14,739 nt of DNA from CAAGNP01 sp964611185 (GTDB lineage: Bacteria; Bacteroidota; Bacteroidia; Bacteroidales; UBA932): the NCBI GenBank assembly GCA_964611185.1, contig CAZSXE010000037.1, positions 1-14,739 of the forward strand, in the 5' to 3' direction. Positions 1-7,595 of this stretch are shown here, piece by piece (the stretch's first letter is position 1; each line of letters opens with the position of its first letter). The notes beneath the pieces were generated by a model that saw nothing but the letters and a program-made list of their open reading frames with translations, was not told the DNA's origin and made no database searches. Position numbers and translations under genes: made by a program.

Positions 1-1023
1 ATCCTGATTTATGGCTCTGACGGATTTTCCCGATTCGGTGCAGATCTGAACTATAAAGTGATTAATTAGAAGGGGAATATCGTCTCTTCTTTCGGCAAGA
101 GGTGGAACATTTATGACAATAACACTGAGTCTGTGATATAGGTCTTCACGAAAGGAACCTTTATGGATCTCATCCATGAGGTTTTTGTTCGTGGCAGCCA
201 CCACTCTGACATTGACATTTATGTCTTTATCACTACCCACTCTTGTAAGTTTGTTTTCCTGAAGCACCCTGAGGACTTTCGCCTGGGCGGCAAGACTCAT
301 ATCTCCTATCTCATCAAGAAACAATGTCCCCCCGTCAGCCTGCTCAAATTTACCTTTATGCTGCTTGATGGCAGAGGTAAATGCCCCTTTTTCGTGTCCA
401 AACAGCTCACTTTCGATAAGTTCGCTCGGTATAGCTGCGCAATTGACCTCGATAAAGGGCATAGCGGCTCTGTCACTTTTCTCATGAAGCCAGCGAGCTA
501 CAAGTTCCTTACCTGTACCGTTGGACCCCATCACCAAGACTCTCGCATCTGTGGGAGCAACCCTCTCAATCATCTCTTTTACCCTCTTGATAGGAGCAGA
601 CTCGCCTATTATTTCCTGAATGCCCGAAACCTTTCGTTTCAATATTTTAGTCTCCTTCACAAGCTGTGTCTTATCAGTGGCATTCTTAAGTGTAATGAGA
701 ATTCTGTTAAGGTCAAGTGGCTTTTGAATAAAATCGAAAGCACCTTTCTTAATACATTCGACTGCCGTATCTATAGAGCCGTGCCCGGAAATCATTATGA
801 TGGCCGCCTCACATCCAGCCGAAGAGAGCTTTTCAAGCACCTCCACTCCGTCCATATTCGGCATTTTTATATCACAGAAAATAGCATCAAACGAGCCCGC
901 AAGTGCTTTTTCCACCCCTTCTGCCCCATCTGCGGCAAGCGATATTTCATGGTCCTCAAATTCAAGTATTTCTTTCAGAGTATTTCTGATGCTTCTTTCG
1001 TCATCAATAATGAGTATTTTCAT
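1..1023 (-). CDS. Sigma-54-dependent response regulator (NtrC family), C-terminus cut off
   Basis: Two-component regulator that, when phosphorylated by a sensor kinase, should hydrolyse ATP to open sigma-54 promoters. My translation from the ATG at 1023 gives 341 residues, still open at the window edge. The receiver domain (about 1-115) has acidic pocket D7/D8, phospho-acceptor D51 (CDIKMP), S79 and K101. The AAA+ domain starts near 138: Walker A GSNGTGKE at 166-173, sigma-54 contact loop at 213-218, Walker B TLFLDE at 233-238, and arginine-finger region FREDLYHRL at 291-299. The loop reads GAFTSA instead of GAFTGA. The C-terminal part of the AAA+ domain and any Fis-type helix-turn-helix lie outside the window, so DNA targets cannot be guessed. 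No histidine kinase gene is adjacent within the window. It is divergent from cmk across 54 bases. Family is certain; the specific regulon is unknown. Confidence 0.95.
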   Translation of the reverse strand, partial: MKILIIDDERSIRNTLKEILEFEDHEISLAADGAEGVEKALAGSFDAIFCDIKMPNMDGVEVLEKLSSAGCEAAIIMISGHGSIDTAVECIKKGAFDFIQKPLDLNRILITLKNATDKTQLVKETKILKRKVSGIQEIIGESAPIKRVKEMIERVAPTDARVLVMGSNGTGKELVARWLHEKSDRAAMPFIEVNCAAIPSELIESELFGHEKGAFTSAIKQHKGKFEQADGGTLFLDEIGDMSLAAQAKVLRVLQENKLTRVGSDKDINVNVRVVAATNKNLMDEIHKGSFREDLYHRLSVIVINVPPLAERRDDIPLLINHFIVQICTESGKSVRAINQD

Positions 1024-1043
1024 TTTTTCTTATAATAAGGATA

Positions 1044-1051
1044 CAAAGATA
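1044..1051 (-). promoter_or_regulatory. Bacteroidota -7 box for the response regulator
   Basis: The minus strand reads TATCTTTG, a match to the Bacteroidota primary-sigma -7 element TAnnTTTG, 20 bases upstream of the regulator's ATG at 1023. Nineteen bases further upstream only TTTA is found (3 of 4 matches to the -33 TTTG). Inferred from motif and position. Confidence 0.55.
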
Positions 1052-1062
1052 GTTAATTTTTA

Positions 1063-1070
1063 TACTTTTG
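1063..1070 (+). promoter_or_regulatory. Bacteroidota -7 box abutting the cmk start codon
   Basis: TACTTTTG matches TAnnTTTG and ends only 7 bases before the cmk ATG at 1078. Transcription would then start at or next to the A of the ATG, giving a leaderless or almost leaderless mRNA. No clear -33 TTTG is seen. The same box with nearly the same spacing precedes dnaX. Confidence 0.55.
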
Positions 1071-1077
1071 TAAAGTA

Positions 1078-1770
1078 ATGCTAAATCATAAAATAATCAT
1101 AGCCATCGACGGCCATTCGTCCACAGGAAAAAGCACTTATGCGAAAATGATTGCTTCCAAAATCGGTTATATCTACATCGATACCGGTGCCCTCTATCGC
1201 GCCGTCACCCTCTACGCCATCGAAAACGAGTTGATTTCCAAAAATAATACCATAGATGAGGAAAAGCTTCAAAAATCACTCGAAAATCTCTCTGTTAACT
1301 TTAAAACGACAGGGCGAAACGGTAAAAGCGAGACATATCTCAATGAGAAAAATGTAGAGAAAGAGATTCGTACACTGAAAGTATCAAACAAAGTCAGCTA
1401 CATAGCCGCCATCCCCTTTGTCAGAGAATTTGTAGATCGCCGTCTTCGCGAAATAGGTAAAAACAAGGGTGTCGTGATGGACGGGAGAGACATTGGCACA
1501 GCCGTATTTCCCCAAGCGGAGCTTAAAATTTTCATGACCGCAGACCCTAAGATAAGGGCAGAGCGGAGGCTCAATGAGATGGTTGAAAAGGGTGAGAACC
1601 CCCAATATGACGAAGTGCTGAAGAACATCATTGAGCGCGATTATATTGACGAACATCGAGATACAGCCCCTTTAAGACGAGCTTCCGATGCCATACTTCT
1701 CGACAATAGCTATATGACCCTCGACAAGCAGATGGAATGGTTCTTAAATATTCTGTCGAAGCTACAATGA
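1078..1770 (+). CDS. cmk: Cytidylate kinase (CMP/dCMP kinase)
   Basis: Phosphorylates CMP and dCMP to the diphosphates using ATP, in the cytoplasmic pyrimidine salvage and recycling pathway. The 230-residue protein has the normal length for bacterial Cmk. The P-loop GHSSTGKST is at 12-20, the substrate-site segment DTGALYRA at 35-42, and the family motif MDGRDIGT begins at residue 134, followed by the LID-like basic stretch (KIRAERR). The start is fixed by the P-loop: there is no other usable start between the promoter box and the motif. The stop codon overlaps the ispH ATG (ATGA), so translation of the two is probably coupled. I see no Shine-Dalgarno sequence and, given the promoter position, no room for one. 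Confidence 0.96.
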   Translation: MLNHKIIIAIDGHSSTGKSTYAKMIASKIGYIYIDTGALYRAVTLYAIENELISKNNTIDEEKLQKSLENLSVNFKTTGRNGKSETYLNEKNVEKEIRTLKVSNKVSYIAAIPFVREFVDRRLREIGKNKGVVMDGRDIGTAVFPQAELKIFMTADPKIRAERRLNEMVEKGENPQYDEVLKNIIERDYIDEHRDTAPLRRASDAILLDNSYMTLDKQMEWFLNILSKLQ

Positions 1771-2666
1771 AAGTCTGTATCGACGATAAATCAGGATGCT
1801 GCCACGGAGTGGTTCGCGCAATAGAGCAGGCAGAAAAACAATTGCTCGAAGAGGGAAGTCTTTTCTCCCTCGGAGCAATAGTTCACAATGGGACAGAGCT
1901 CTCAAGATTAAAGGGAAAAGGGCTCAAAATCATTGATTACAAGGAGTTTGAGTCGCTGCACGACTGCACGGTTCTATTCAGAGCACACGGCGAGCCTCCG
2001 GCAATATATTCGCTCTCCGAAAGAAATAATCTGAAAATAATCGACTGCACCTGCCCTGTGGTATTGAAGCTACAGCAGAAAATCGCTCAGACATACAGGG
2101 ATGGGAAAGAGAGAGGTGTACAAATAGTGATTTTCGGGAAGAACGGACACGCCGAGGTAAATGGTCTGATAGGACAAGTGAACTCTGATGCAACAGTAGT
2201 AGAAAACAATAACGACTTCGACCGTGCCATTTCAAGCGGGCTACTCAATCTATCGATGCCTATTGCCCTCTTTTCACAAACCACCAAAGACCCGGCCATG
2301 TACGAGTCGCTCGCCAGTCATATAATTTCCGAAATACGAAAAAGGGGAATCGACGATACAAACATCACAGTCTTCAACACTATATGCTCTCAAGTATCAT
2401 CTCGACACCCCCATTTGAGAGAATTTTCAGAAAAACACTCTGTAATCATTTTCGTAAGTGGAAAAGAGAGCTCAAACGGAAAAGTTCTTTACGAGCTATG
2501 CAAAAAGGTAAATCCTCGCACCTACATGATAGAAAACTGCCGAGAAATAAGCAAAGAATGGTTTGAAGAAAATGATTCTGTCGGGGTATGCGGAGCGACC
2601 TCCACCCCAAAATGGCAGATAGAGGAGGTGGCCCGATATATAATCAGCGAGTTCGGTCATCAGTAA
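1767..2666 (+). CDS. ispH: 4-hydroxy-3-methylbut-2-enyl diphosphate reductase (IspH/LytB)
   Basis: Iron-sulfur enzyme that reduces HMBPP to IPP and DMAPP, the last step of the MEP isoprenoid pathway; the products feed undecaprenyl phosphate and quinone synthesis. The 299-residue protein carries the three cluster cysteines C12 (GCCHGV), C96 (CTCPVV) and C207 (NTICSQ), substrate-binding histidines H40 (IVHNG), H74 (RAHGEPP) and H128, and the catalytic Glu E130 in GHAEVNG. The ATG at 1767 is chosen because MKVCIDD leads directly into the first motif and overlaps the cmk stop; the longer reading from 1737 would add residues from within cmk. Extra cysteines at C11 and C94 sit next to the ligand cysteines. 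The gene is the second of a cmk-ispH pair and has no promoter of its own that I can see. Confidence 0.96.
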   Translation: MKVCIDDKSGCCHGVVRAIEQAEKQLLEEGSLFSLGAIVHNGTELSRLKGKGLKIIDYKEFESLHDCTVLFRAHGEPPAIYSLSERNNLKIIDCTCPVVLKLQQKIAQTYRDGKERGVQIVIFGKNGHAEVNGLIGQVNSDATVVENNNDFDRAISSGLLNLSMPIALFSQTTKDPAMYESLASHIISEIRKRGIDDTNITVFNTICSQVSSRHPHLREFSEKHSVIIFVSGKESSNGKVLYELCKKVNPRTYMIENCREISKEWFEENDSVGVCGATSTPKWQIEEVARYIISEFGHQ

Positions 2667-2691
2667 ATGGAACAATTATCATCTTTTTTAC

Positions 2692-2699
2692 TATATTTG
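2692..2699 (+). promoter_or_regulatory. Bacteroidota -7 box for efp
   Basis: TATATTTG, followed by C, matches TAnnTTTG in the 69-base gap between ispH and efp. It would give a leader of about 30 bases before the ATG at 2736. No clear -33 TTTG at the usual distance. The leader is AT-rich with no obvious Shine-Dalgarno sequence. Confidence 0.55.
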
Positions 2700-2735
2700 C
2701 GACTTAAAAGAAATATTTAGAACTATATATGATAT

Positions 2736-3302
2736 ATGGCAACAACAGCAGATTTTAAAAATGGCCTTTACTTTAACTATGAAGGGAAACCGGTTTCAGT
2801 TATTTATTTTCAACATGTTAAACCGGGAAAAGGACCAGCTTTCGTAAAGACAAAATTACGCAATCTTGAAAACGGAAAAATTCTTGACAGAACATTCACA
2901 GCAGGTGAAAAAATCGAGCTTATCAATGTAGAACGTCGTCCATATCAGTTCCTTTATAAGGATGATATGGGATTCAATTTCATGCATTGTGAGACTTTCG
3001 AGCAGATTTCTCTTCCGGAAGATCTTGTAGAGAACGCCGATCTGATGAAAGAGGGACAGACTGTAGAGATGATGTTCCTTGCAGATGAGGAGAGATGCCT
3101 TACTTGCGAGCTCCCCACCTATGTAGAGATGGAAATAAAATATACGGAACCTGCCGTCAAAGGCGATACCGCATCGACCAACGCACTTAAAGCCGCTACT
3201 CTTGAAACAGGTGCTGAAATTATGGTCCCTCTGTTCATCAATCAGGGAGACAGAATTAAAGTAAACACTGTGGATAGATCCTACGGAGAGCGCGTAAAGT
3301 AG
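2736..3302 (+). CDS. efp: Translation elongation factor P
   Basis: Binds stalled ribosomes between the P and E sites and speeds peptide-bond formation at consecutive prolines. The 188-residue protein has the normal three-domain EF-P length: KOW-like domain I (about 1-65), then two OB folds. The tip loop reads KPGKGPAF at 29-36 with K32 at the position equivalent to the lysine modified in E. coli. The family's C-terminal signature appears as GDRIKVNTVDRSYGERV. K32 suggests either the EpmA/B beta-lysyl route or an unmodified factor; no modifying enzyme gene lies in the window. The gene has its own promoter box, and the transglutaminase gene follows after 16 bases, so the two may share a transcript. 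Confidence 0.96.
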   Translation: MATTADFKNGLYFNYEGKPVSVIYFQHVKPGKGPAFVKTKLRNLENGKILDRTFTAGEKIELINVERRPYQFLYKDDMGFNFMHCETFEQISLPEDLVENADLMKEGQTVEMMFLADEERCLTCELPTYVEMEIKYTEPAVKGDTASTNALKAATLETGAEIMVPLFINQGDRIKVNTVDRSYGERVK

Positions 3303-3318
3303 TACTTAAAACCAGCCT

Positions 3319-4815
3319 ATGAAAAAATTTCTAACTATCATGATAATATTGTCCGCAGTAGCTACAAGCTGCGGACAATATTCTTATAACGACTCCCTTA
3401 CCGATGAGAATATCGACAAGGTTATCTCCTCCGGAGAATATTCCACCGCCAAAAAACTCATAAAATATAAAATAGCCACCGAAGAACTCACTCCTGAGCA
3501 GATATGGGATCTCAATTATAAGATTGAGAAAATGGATCGCATAAGAAAAGATTTCAATAAAAACGAATCGGCAGTAAAAGCTGATTTAAAGAGATACTAC
3601 CCTATTGTCTCCGAAGAAGAGATTGCAAAATGGGAAAAAAACAATGTTCTTGAACACAAGGTAATCGAGGGAGAGAAAATGTACTTCAGAAATGCCGCAC
3701 GAAATGTGTTCAGAATCGATCCTGAGGCGAATCTCATTTTCGAGAGGATACACCCTGACAGCAAAGATGATTTAGGACTTTTCCTTGCCGATTACATCCC
3801 CGAAGTGGTCAAATCGTCCAAAAAGAAAAAGACTTATTTGACTAATCCTGTCGATATGAAGATTAGATATACCCTTTCGGTTAAACCGAACGAAGTCCCT
3901 TCTGGAGAGGTAATTAGAGTATGGATGCCATATATTCAAGAAGAAGACATCTATAAAAACATCAAATTGGTCAATGTATCTCAGCCCTCCTACATTATTT
4001 CACCGGAGGGATCCTCCCACAAATCTATATATATGGAAAAAAAGGCTGAAAAGGGAAAATCGACCGATTTTTGGTACGAACTTTCATTCACTTCGTATAA
4101 TAAATTTTCAAATTTTGATCCATCAGATATTTCTCCATACGACAAATACAGCAAAAATTACAGATATTACACATCTGAGCGCCCTCCACATATCGTCTTC
4201 AGCGACAGAATAAAAACAGTAACAGATTCCCTTACCAAAGGGGAGACAAATCCTTACATAAAATCTGTTATAATTTTTGACTGGATTTGCGACAATTACC
4301 CATGGGCAAGTGCTCGTGAATACTCAACTATCGACAATATCCCCGAATATGTCCTCGACAATAATCACGGAGATTGCGGTCAGGTAGGCTTGCTATTTAT
4401 TACCATGGCCAGGTACGCCGGCATACCTGCCAAATGGGAAAGCGGGTGGATGCTTCATCCGATGGAGATCAATCTCCACGACTGGTGCAGAGTATTTTTC
4501 GAGGGTATAGGCTGGGTAGGTGTTGACCCCTCTTTCGGAAGAGTCCTTACACCTGATGATTTGAAAAACGATGTCCGTCGCGGAAAGAAAAACCTTAACA
4601 GCGATAATTCTCAAGATAATGAAAAAGTCTATCACTTTTTTACCCGAGGCATGGACGCTTACCGATTTATCGTTAATACCGACTACTCAAGATCATTTTA
4701 TCCCGCCAAGATATTTCCAAGAAGCGAGACTATCGACTTCCAAAGGGGAGAAGTGGAATGGAGGGGTGGAAATCTGTACTTCGACAGATGGAATTACGAT
4801 ATGGAAGTTTTGTAA
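3319..4815 (+). CDS. Transglutaminase-like (papain-fold) lipoprotein
   Basis: Predicted envelope lipoprotein of 498 residues. A signal peptide ends in the lipobox ATSC, with C18 as the lipidated residue. Residues 25-170 form a charged, helix-rich region with no motif I know. Then comes a probable beta-rich segment (about 172-265, including VIRVWMPY) and a C-terminal transglutaminase-core domain. The triad is visible: C353 in HGDCGQVG, H387 in NLHDWCR and D403 in GVDPSFG, so the domain should be catalytically competent. The fold is used by peptidases, amidases and cross-linking enzymes, and the substrate cannot be read from sequence; peptidoglycan or surface proteins are possible guesses. The residues after C18 do not form an acidic cluster of the kind reported for surface-exposed Bacteroidota lipoproteins. 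It starts 16 bases after efp and ends inside the methyltransferase gene on the other strand. Confidence 0.85.
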   Translation: MKKFLTIMIILSAVATSCGQYSYNDSLTDENIDKVISSGEYSTAKKLIKYKIATEELTPEQIWDLNYKIEKMDRIRKDFNKNESAVKADLKRYYPIVSEEEIAKWEKNNVLEHKVIEGEKMYFRNAARNVFRIDPEANLIFERIHPDSKDDLGLFLADYIPEVVKSSKKKKTYLTNPVDMKIRYTLSVKPNEVPSGEVIRVWMPYIQEEDIYKNIKLVNVSQPSYIISPEGSSHKSIYMEKKAEKGKSTDFWYELSFTSYNKFSNFDPSDISPYDKYSKNYRYYTSERPPHIVFSDRIKTVTDSLTKGETNPYIKSVIIFDWICDNYPWASAREYSTIDNIPEYVLDNNHGDCGQVGLLFITMARYAGIPAKWESGWMLHPMEINLHDWCRVFFEGIGWVGVDPSFGRVLTPDDLKNDVRRGKKNLNSDNSQDNEKVYHFFTRGMDAYRFIVNTDYSRSFYPAKIFPRSETIDFQRGEVEWRGGNLYFDRWNYDMEVL

Positions 4816-5423
4816 ATAACATTAATACCGTCTCTTATGGGAAGAATGACATTTTCCACACGGTCATCTTCCCTTATTTTTTTATTGAAGGCGATAATAG
4901 ACTGAGTCTGCGCATCTTTGGGAGGATTTTCCAAGAGAACTTTTCCGCTCCAAAGGACATTATCCGCTAAAATATAGCCTCCCTCTCGTACTTTATCGAA
5001 GACCAAATCATAATATAGAGAATACTCCCGTTTATTGGCATCAATATAGACAATATCATAATTATCGCACAAATCGGGAATTATCTCTTTTGCATCCCCT
5101 ATATGCAATCTCACCTTATCACCCTTACCATCAGGTAAAATAAGCCCCCCTTTTTTTAAACTTTCGATGATAAACTCTTCAAGCTCATCATAAATTTCTA
5201 TTGTATCTATCATTCCACCCTCTGCAAGCCCTCTTGAGAGGCAAAGGGTAGAATAGCCGGTAAATGTTCCGATTTCGAGTATGCGTAATGGATGCACCAT
5301 CAGAGAGAAAGCTTGCAGAAATTCTCCCTGTATTCCATTGGATAACATCCTGCACTGCTTAGTTCTCAAATTTGTCTCCCTTTCTACCCATTCGAGGGCG
5401 CTTTGTAAATTATCGGGATTCAT
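4794..5423 (-). CDS. Class I SAM-dependent O-methyltransferase (COMT-like, Methyltransf_3)
   Basis: Cytoplasmic methyltransferase of 209 residues, the usual size for the bacterial CCoAOMT/COMT-like group, which methylates catechol-type hydroxyls with a divalent metal. SAM motif I is RILEIGTFTGYST at 47-59, the acidic ribose-binding segment TIEIYDE is at 74-80, and the metal ligands are D128 (YIDANKREY) and D154/N155 (ADNVLWSG). The physiological substrate is unknown. It is the last gene of a three-gene leftward operon: its ATG shares one base with the stop codon of the upstream peptidase gene (TAATG). Its last codons overlap the oppositely oriented transglutaminase gene by 22 bases, so no intrinsic terminator can fit between them. 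Confidence 0.9.
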   Translation of the reverse strand: MNPDNLQSALEWVERETNLRTKQCRMLSNGIQGEFLQAFSLMVHPLRILEIGTFTGYSTLCLSRGLAEGGMIDTIEIYDELEEFIIESLKKGGLILPDGKGDKVRLHIGDAKEIIPDLCDNYDIVYIDANKREYSLYYDLVFDKVREGGYILADNVLWSGKVLLENPPKDAQTQSIIAFNKKIREDDRVENVILPIRDGINVIYKTSIS

Positions 5424-6664
5424 TACAGATACATCAATTTACTTAATTTTTCCTGGGCAAATATCTCATTTGCAACATTTTGCACATCTTGGGCAGTAAC
5501 CCCCTCGATATTTCTTTTAATTTCATCCATCTCAAGGACTCGACCAAAAACAAGAAGACTCTTCCCCATGGAAAGACATTGGGCTTCGCCATTATCGGAA
5601 GAAATAGCCAACTGCCCCAACAACTGCTTTTTAGCTCCACTCAGGGCCCTCTCCGTCATCAATTTCTCCCTGAATACGGCGAGTTCTCCCTCCACAAGCT
5701 TTACGCACTTTTCGAAATAAATTTTATCGCAGCCGAAATAAATAGTTACTACGCCTGTATCGGAATATTGTCCGAAGGAGGCCTCAACATTATAAACGAG
5801 AGCATTTTTCTCCCTCAGAAGTAGATTCAACTTCGCATTGGTCGCAGGCCCACCGAGAATATTGACAAGAAGAATTAATGCCATTCTCTTCGAATCGTAA
5901 TAGGAGTATGCGGGTGCCCCAATAATGCAGTGTGTCTGATGACTGCGCCTTACGACCGTCTTGGTGAATGGATGCCCCACTGCTATCTGCCGCCCCGGAA
6001 CACTAAACGAACGAAGCTCTTCTAATTGGGGCGTTTCGCCCTGTGGAACATATTTCTTTAAAATCTTCAAGAGCATCCCTTTTACTATTTTTTCTTCCAT
6101 ATCGGCCACTACTGTAAATGCCATATTGCAAGGGATAAAATGCTCATTTACATATTGTTTCAGAGTTTCTACTTTAATCTTTTTCAATGTGGTAGATTTC
6201 CCCAAAACAGGCATTGAGAGATCAGTTCCCTCGAAAAGATACTCCTCAAAATCATCGAAAATCTGATCCGACGGGGAATCCTTATAAGAATTTATCTCAT
6301 CCAAAACCACTGTTTTCTCTTTTTCAACCTCTTTCTCAGGAAAAACAGGACAAAAAGCAAGCTCTACCAAAAGGGCAGCTGCCTTGGAAAGATCCTCCTT
6401 TAGGACTGTGGAATGGATGACGATCTCTTCCTTGGTGGTATAAGCATTCAACTCTCCTCCGAGCTTTTCTATGCAAGAATTGATAGTATTAGCGCTACGA
6501 AACTTTGTACCTTTGAAAATGGTGTGCTCTATCAGGTGCGAAAGTCCTCCGTATCGCTTTTCCTCATTCCTCGTCCCGGAGAGAATAGTAAGGGAGCAAT
6601 ATGCTACAGGTGAAGCACTTCTTTTAAAAGCAAAGCGCAATCCCTTGTAAAAAAATTCAGACAT
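5423..6664 (-). CDS. M16-family zinc metallopeptidase (pitrilysin / processing-peptidase-like)
   Basis: Zinc peptidase of 413 residues, the size of the single-chain, two-domain M16B group. The inverted zinc motif HLIEH is at 43-47 (zinc ligands H43 and H47, catalytic E46), and the third ligand is E123 in VLDEINSY, 76 residues after H47 as expected for M16. The C-terminal half keeps the family's LREKNALVYNVEASFG stretch, so both halves of the clamshell appear present. There is no signal peptide at the N-terminus (MSEFFYKGLRF), so a cytoplasmic location is likely. The substrate is unknown; the family degrades or processes peptides. Its ATG overlaps the stop of the upstream secreted-protein gene (TAATG), and its stop overlaps the methyltransferase ATG the same way, which argues for coupled translation of all three. 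Confidence 0.92.
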   Translation of the reverse strand: MSEFFYKGLRFAFKRSASPVAYCSLTILSGTRNEEKRYGGLSHLIEHTIFKGTKFRSANTINSCIEKLGGELNAYTTKEEIVIHSTVLKEDLSKAAALLVELAFCPVFPEKEVEKEKTVVLDEINSYKDSPSDQIFDDFEEYLFEGTDLSMPVLGKSTTLKKIKVETLKQYVNEHFIPCNMAFTVVADMEEKIVKGMLLKILKKYVPQGETPQLEELRSFSVPGRQIAVGHPFTKTVVRRSHQTHCIIGAPAYSYYDSKRMALILLVNILGGPATNAKLNLLLREKNALVYNVEASFGQYSDTGVVTIYFGCDKIYFEKCVKLVEGELAVFREKLMTERALSGAKKQLLGQLAISSDNGEAQCLSMGKSLLVFGRVLEMDEIKRNIEGVTAQDVQNVANEIFAQEKLSKLMYL

Positions 6665-7530
6665 TATTTTTTAAAAGCGTAAGGTGCCGACATCCTTTTA
6701 TAATCTTCCGTAATAAATCCTTTTTTATTCTTTCCCCCCATCTTATGCTTTCTATAGAGATAAAGCTCACGGGAATCGGTACTTATAAGCATCTTATAGC
6801 AATACGACCCTTTCTGATTAATATTTGGAGCAATTACGAGGGAGACCAAAGTAGCAGGAGTTTTCTCCTGGAGAGCTTTGTCTATTTCCTCTTCAGAGGC
6901 CAGCTTGGCCATCCCTTTGAAATCGCTCTCCATCTTAGCCTGATCGACTGCAAAAGCGAAATCGCTTTCTCCGAAGAGAATTTTCTTATCATTGACCCCG
7001 TCTAAAAGATTGGAATAAGCCGAAATACCTATATATGCAGAGAGGACATTTCTCGTCACTTTTAAGACATGTGCCTGAATGATATTGACAAAGGCGGGAA
7101 GAAATGTAAAAACGCGTCCTTGAGTATCATCTATCGCCTGCAGAGGAATGGAAAGAATCTCAGGCATAGCGTCAAGCCCCTTTTCAGCTTCGGGTCCACC
7201 CTTCAAAAGGGTAAGAAATTCCATCGCCGGCTCACTCTCCTTACTGAATTTCCCATTTACTCTCATAAGAAAATAATAATTGGTATCACTTTTCATCTTA
7301 TCAAAATCAGCTTTGGATAAGAACTCAAACGGAGAGATAAACCAGTTTTTACTGATTGCATCTTTAAGCATAAGATCAAGAAGCGAATTATCATCGGCCA
7401 AAACGACCTTTGTCGTCTTGCCTGTAAAATCCTTTAAATCTTCTTTCTTGTCGAAGAAAGATTTTTGCTGGGCAGATAATGAAACAGCAATCAAAAGCAT
7501 TAAGAAAGGGGTAATCAATCTTTTCATCAT
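6664..7530 (-). CDS. Secreted protein of unknown function, first gene of an M16 peptidase operon
   Basis: Not recognised. The 288-residue product has a type I signal peptide (about 1-20, hydrophobic core ITPFLMLLIAVSL, likely cleavage after SLSA). The mature part has a repeating mix of hydrophobic and charged segments, a hydrophobic stretch around VFTFLPAFVNIIQAHVL, only one cysteine (in GSYCYKML), and a strongly basic C-terminal region (RKHKMGGKNKKGF). It has no lipobox and no membrane anchor beyond the signal, so a periplasmic location is the best guess. The ATG at 7530 is followed by a second ATG (MM); either is possible. A Bacteroidota -7 box lies 22 bases upstream. The TAATG junction with the M16 gene suggests a shared role, but no function can be assigned. 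Confidence 0.8.
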   Translation of the reverse strand: MMKRLITPFLMLLIAVSLSAQQKSFFDKKEDLKDFTGKTTKVVLADDNSLLDLMLKDAISKNWFISPFEFLSKADFDKMKSDTNYYFLMRVNGKFSKESEPAMEFLTLLKGGPEAEKGLDAMPEILSIPLQAIDDTQGRVFTFLPAFVNIIQAHVLKVTRNVLSAYIGISAYSNLLDGVNDKKILFGESDFAFAVDQAKMESDFKGMAKLASEEEIDKALQEKTPATLVSLVIAPNINQKGSYCYKMLISTDSRELYLYRKHKMGGKNKKGFITEDYKRMSAPYAFKK

Positions 7531-7552
7531 TTTCTCTTTTTAAATTATGGCA

Positions 7553-7560
7553 CAAAAATA
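7553..7560 (-). promoter_or_regulatory. Bacteroidota -7 box for the secreted protein-M16-methyltransferase operon
   Basis: The minus strand reads TATTTTTG, matching TAnnTTTG, 22 bases before the ATG at 7530; the leader would be about 15-18 bases. It faces away from the dnaX box 21 bases to the right, so both promoters share a 65-base divergent gap. No clear -33 TTTG. Confidence 0.5.
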
Positions 7561-7581
7561 GTAAAATATACGGATTATTCT

Positions 7582-7589
7582 TACTTTTG
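7582..7589 (+). promoter_or_regulatory. Bacteroidota -7 box abutting the dnaX start codon
   Basis: TACTTTTG, identical to the cmk box, ends 6 bases before the dnaX ATG at 7596. Transcription starting at the usual distance would begin within a base or two of the ATG, leaving no 5' leader. It contains the TTG at 7587 that could be mistaken for a start codon. Confidence 0.55.
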
Positions 7590-7595
7590 TATGGT

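Noticed and set aside
163..1035. Plus-strand open frame of 290 codons at the left end
   Set aside because: It lies fully antisense to the response regulator, whose motifs are all intact on the minus strand; the long frame is a codon shadow with no recognisable protein features.
1737..1766. Upstream ATG for ispH
   Set aside because: It would lie inside cmk and add ten residues not seen in the family; the ATGA overlap at 1767 is the normal coupling.
1777..1802. Double-cysteine stretch in IspH (GCCHG) as a changed cluster site
   Set aside because: C12 aligns with the normal ligand and the neighbour C11 replaces a non-essential residue; all three ligand cysteines and the catalytic Glu are present.
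2667..2735. Terminator or riboswitch between ispH and efp
   Set aside because: The 69 bases are AT-rich with no GC-rich stem or T-run in the right order; only a promoter box is visible.
7587..7595. TTG start for dnaX, adding three residues
   Set aside because: The TTG is part of the TACTTTTG promoter box, and the ATG at 7596 gives the typical family N-terminus.
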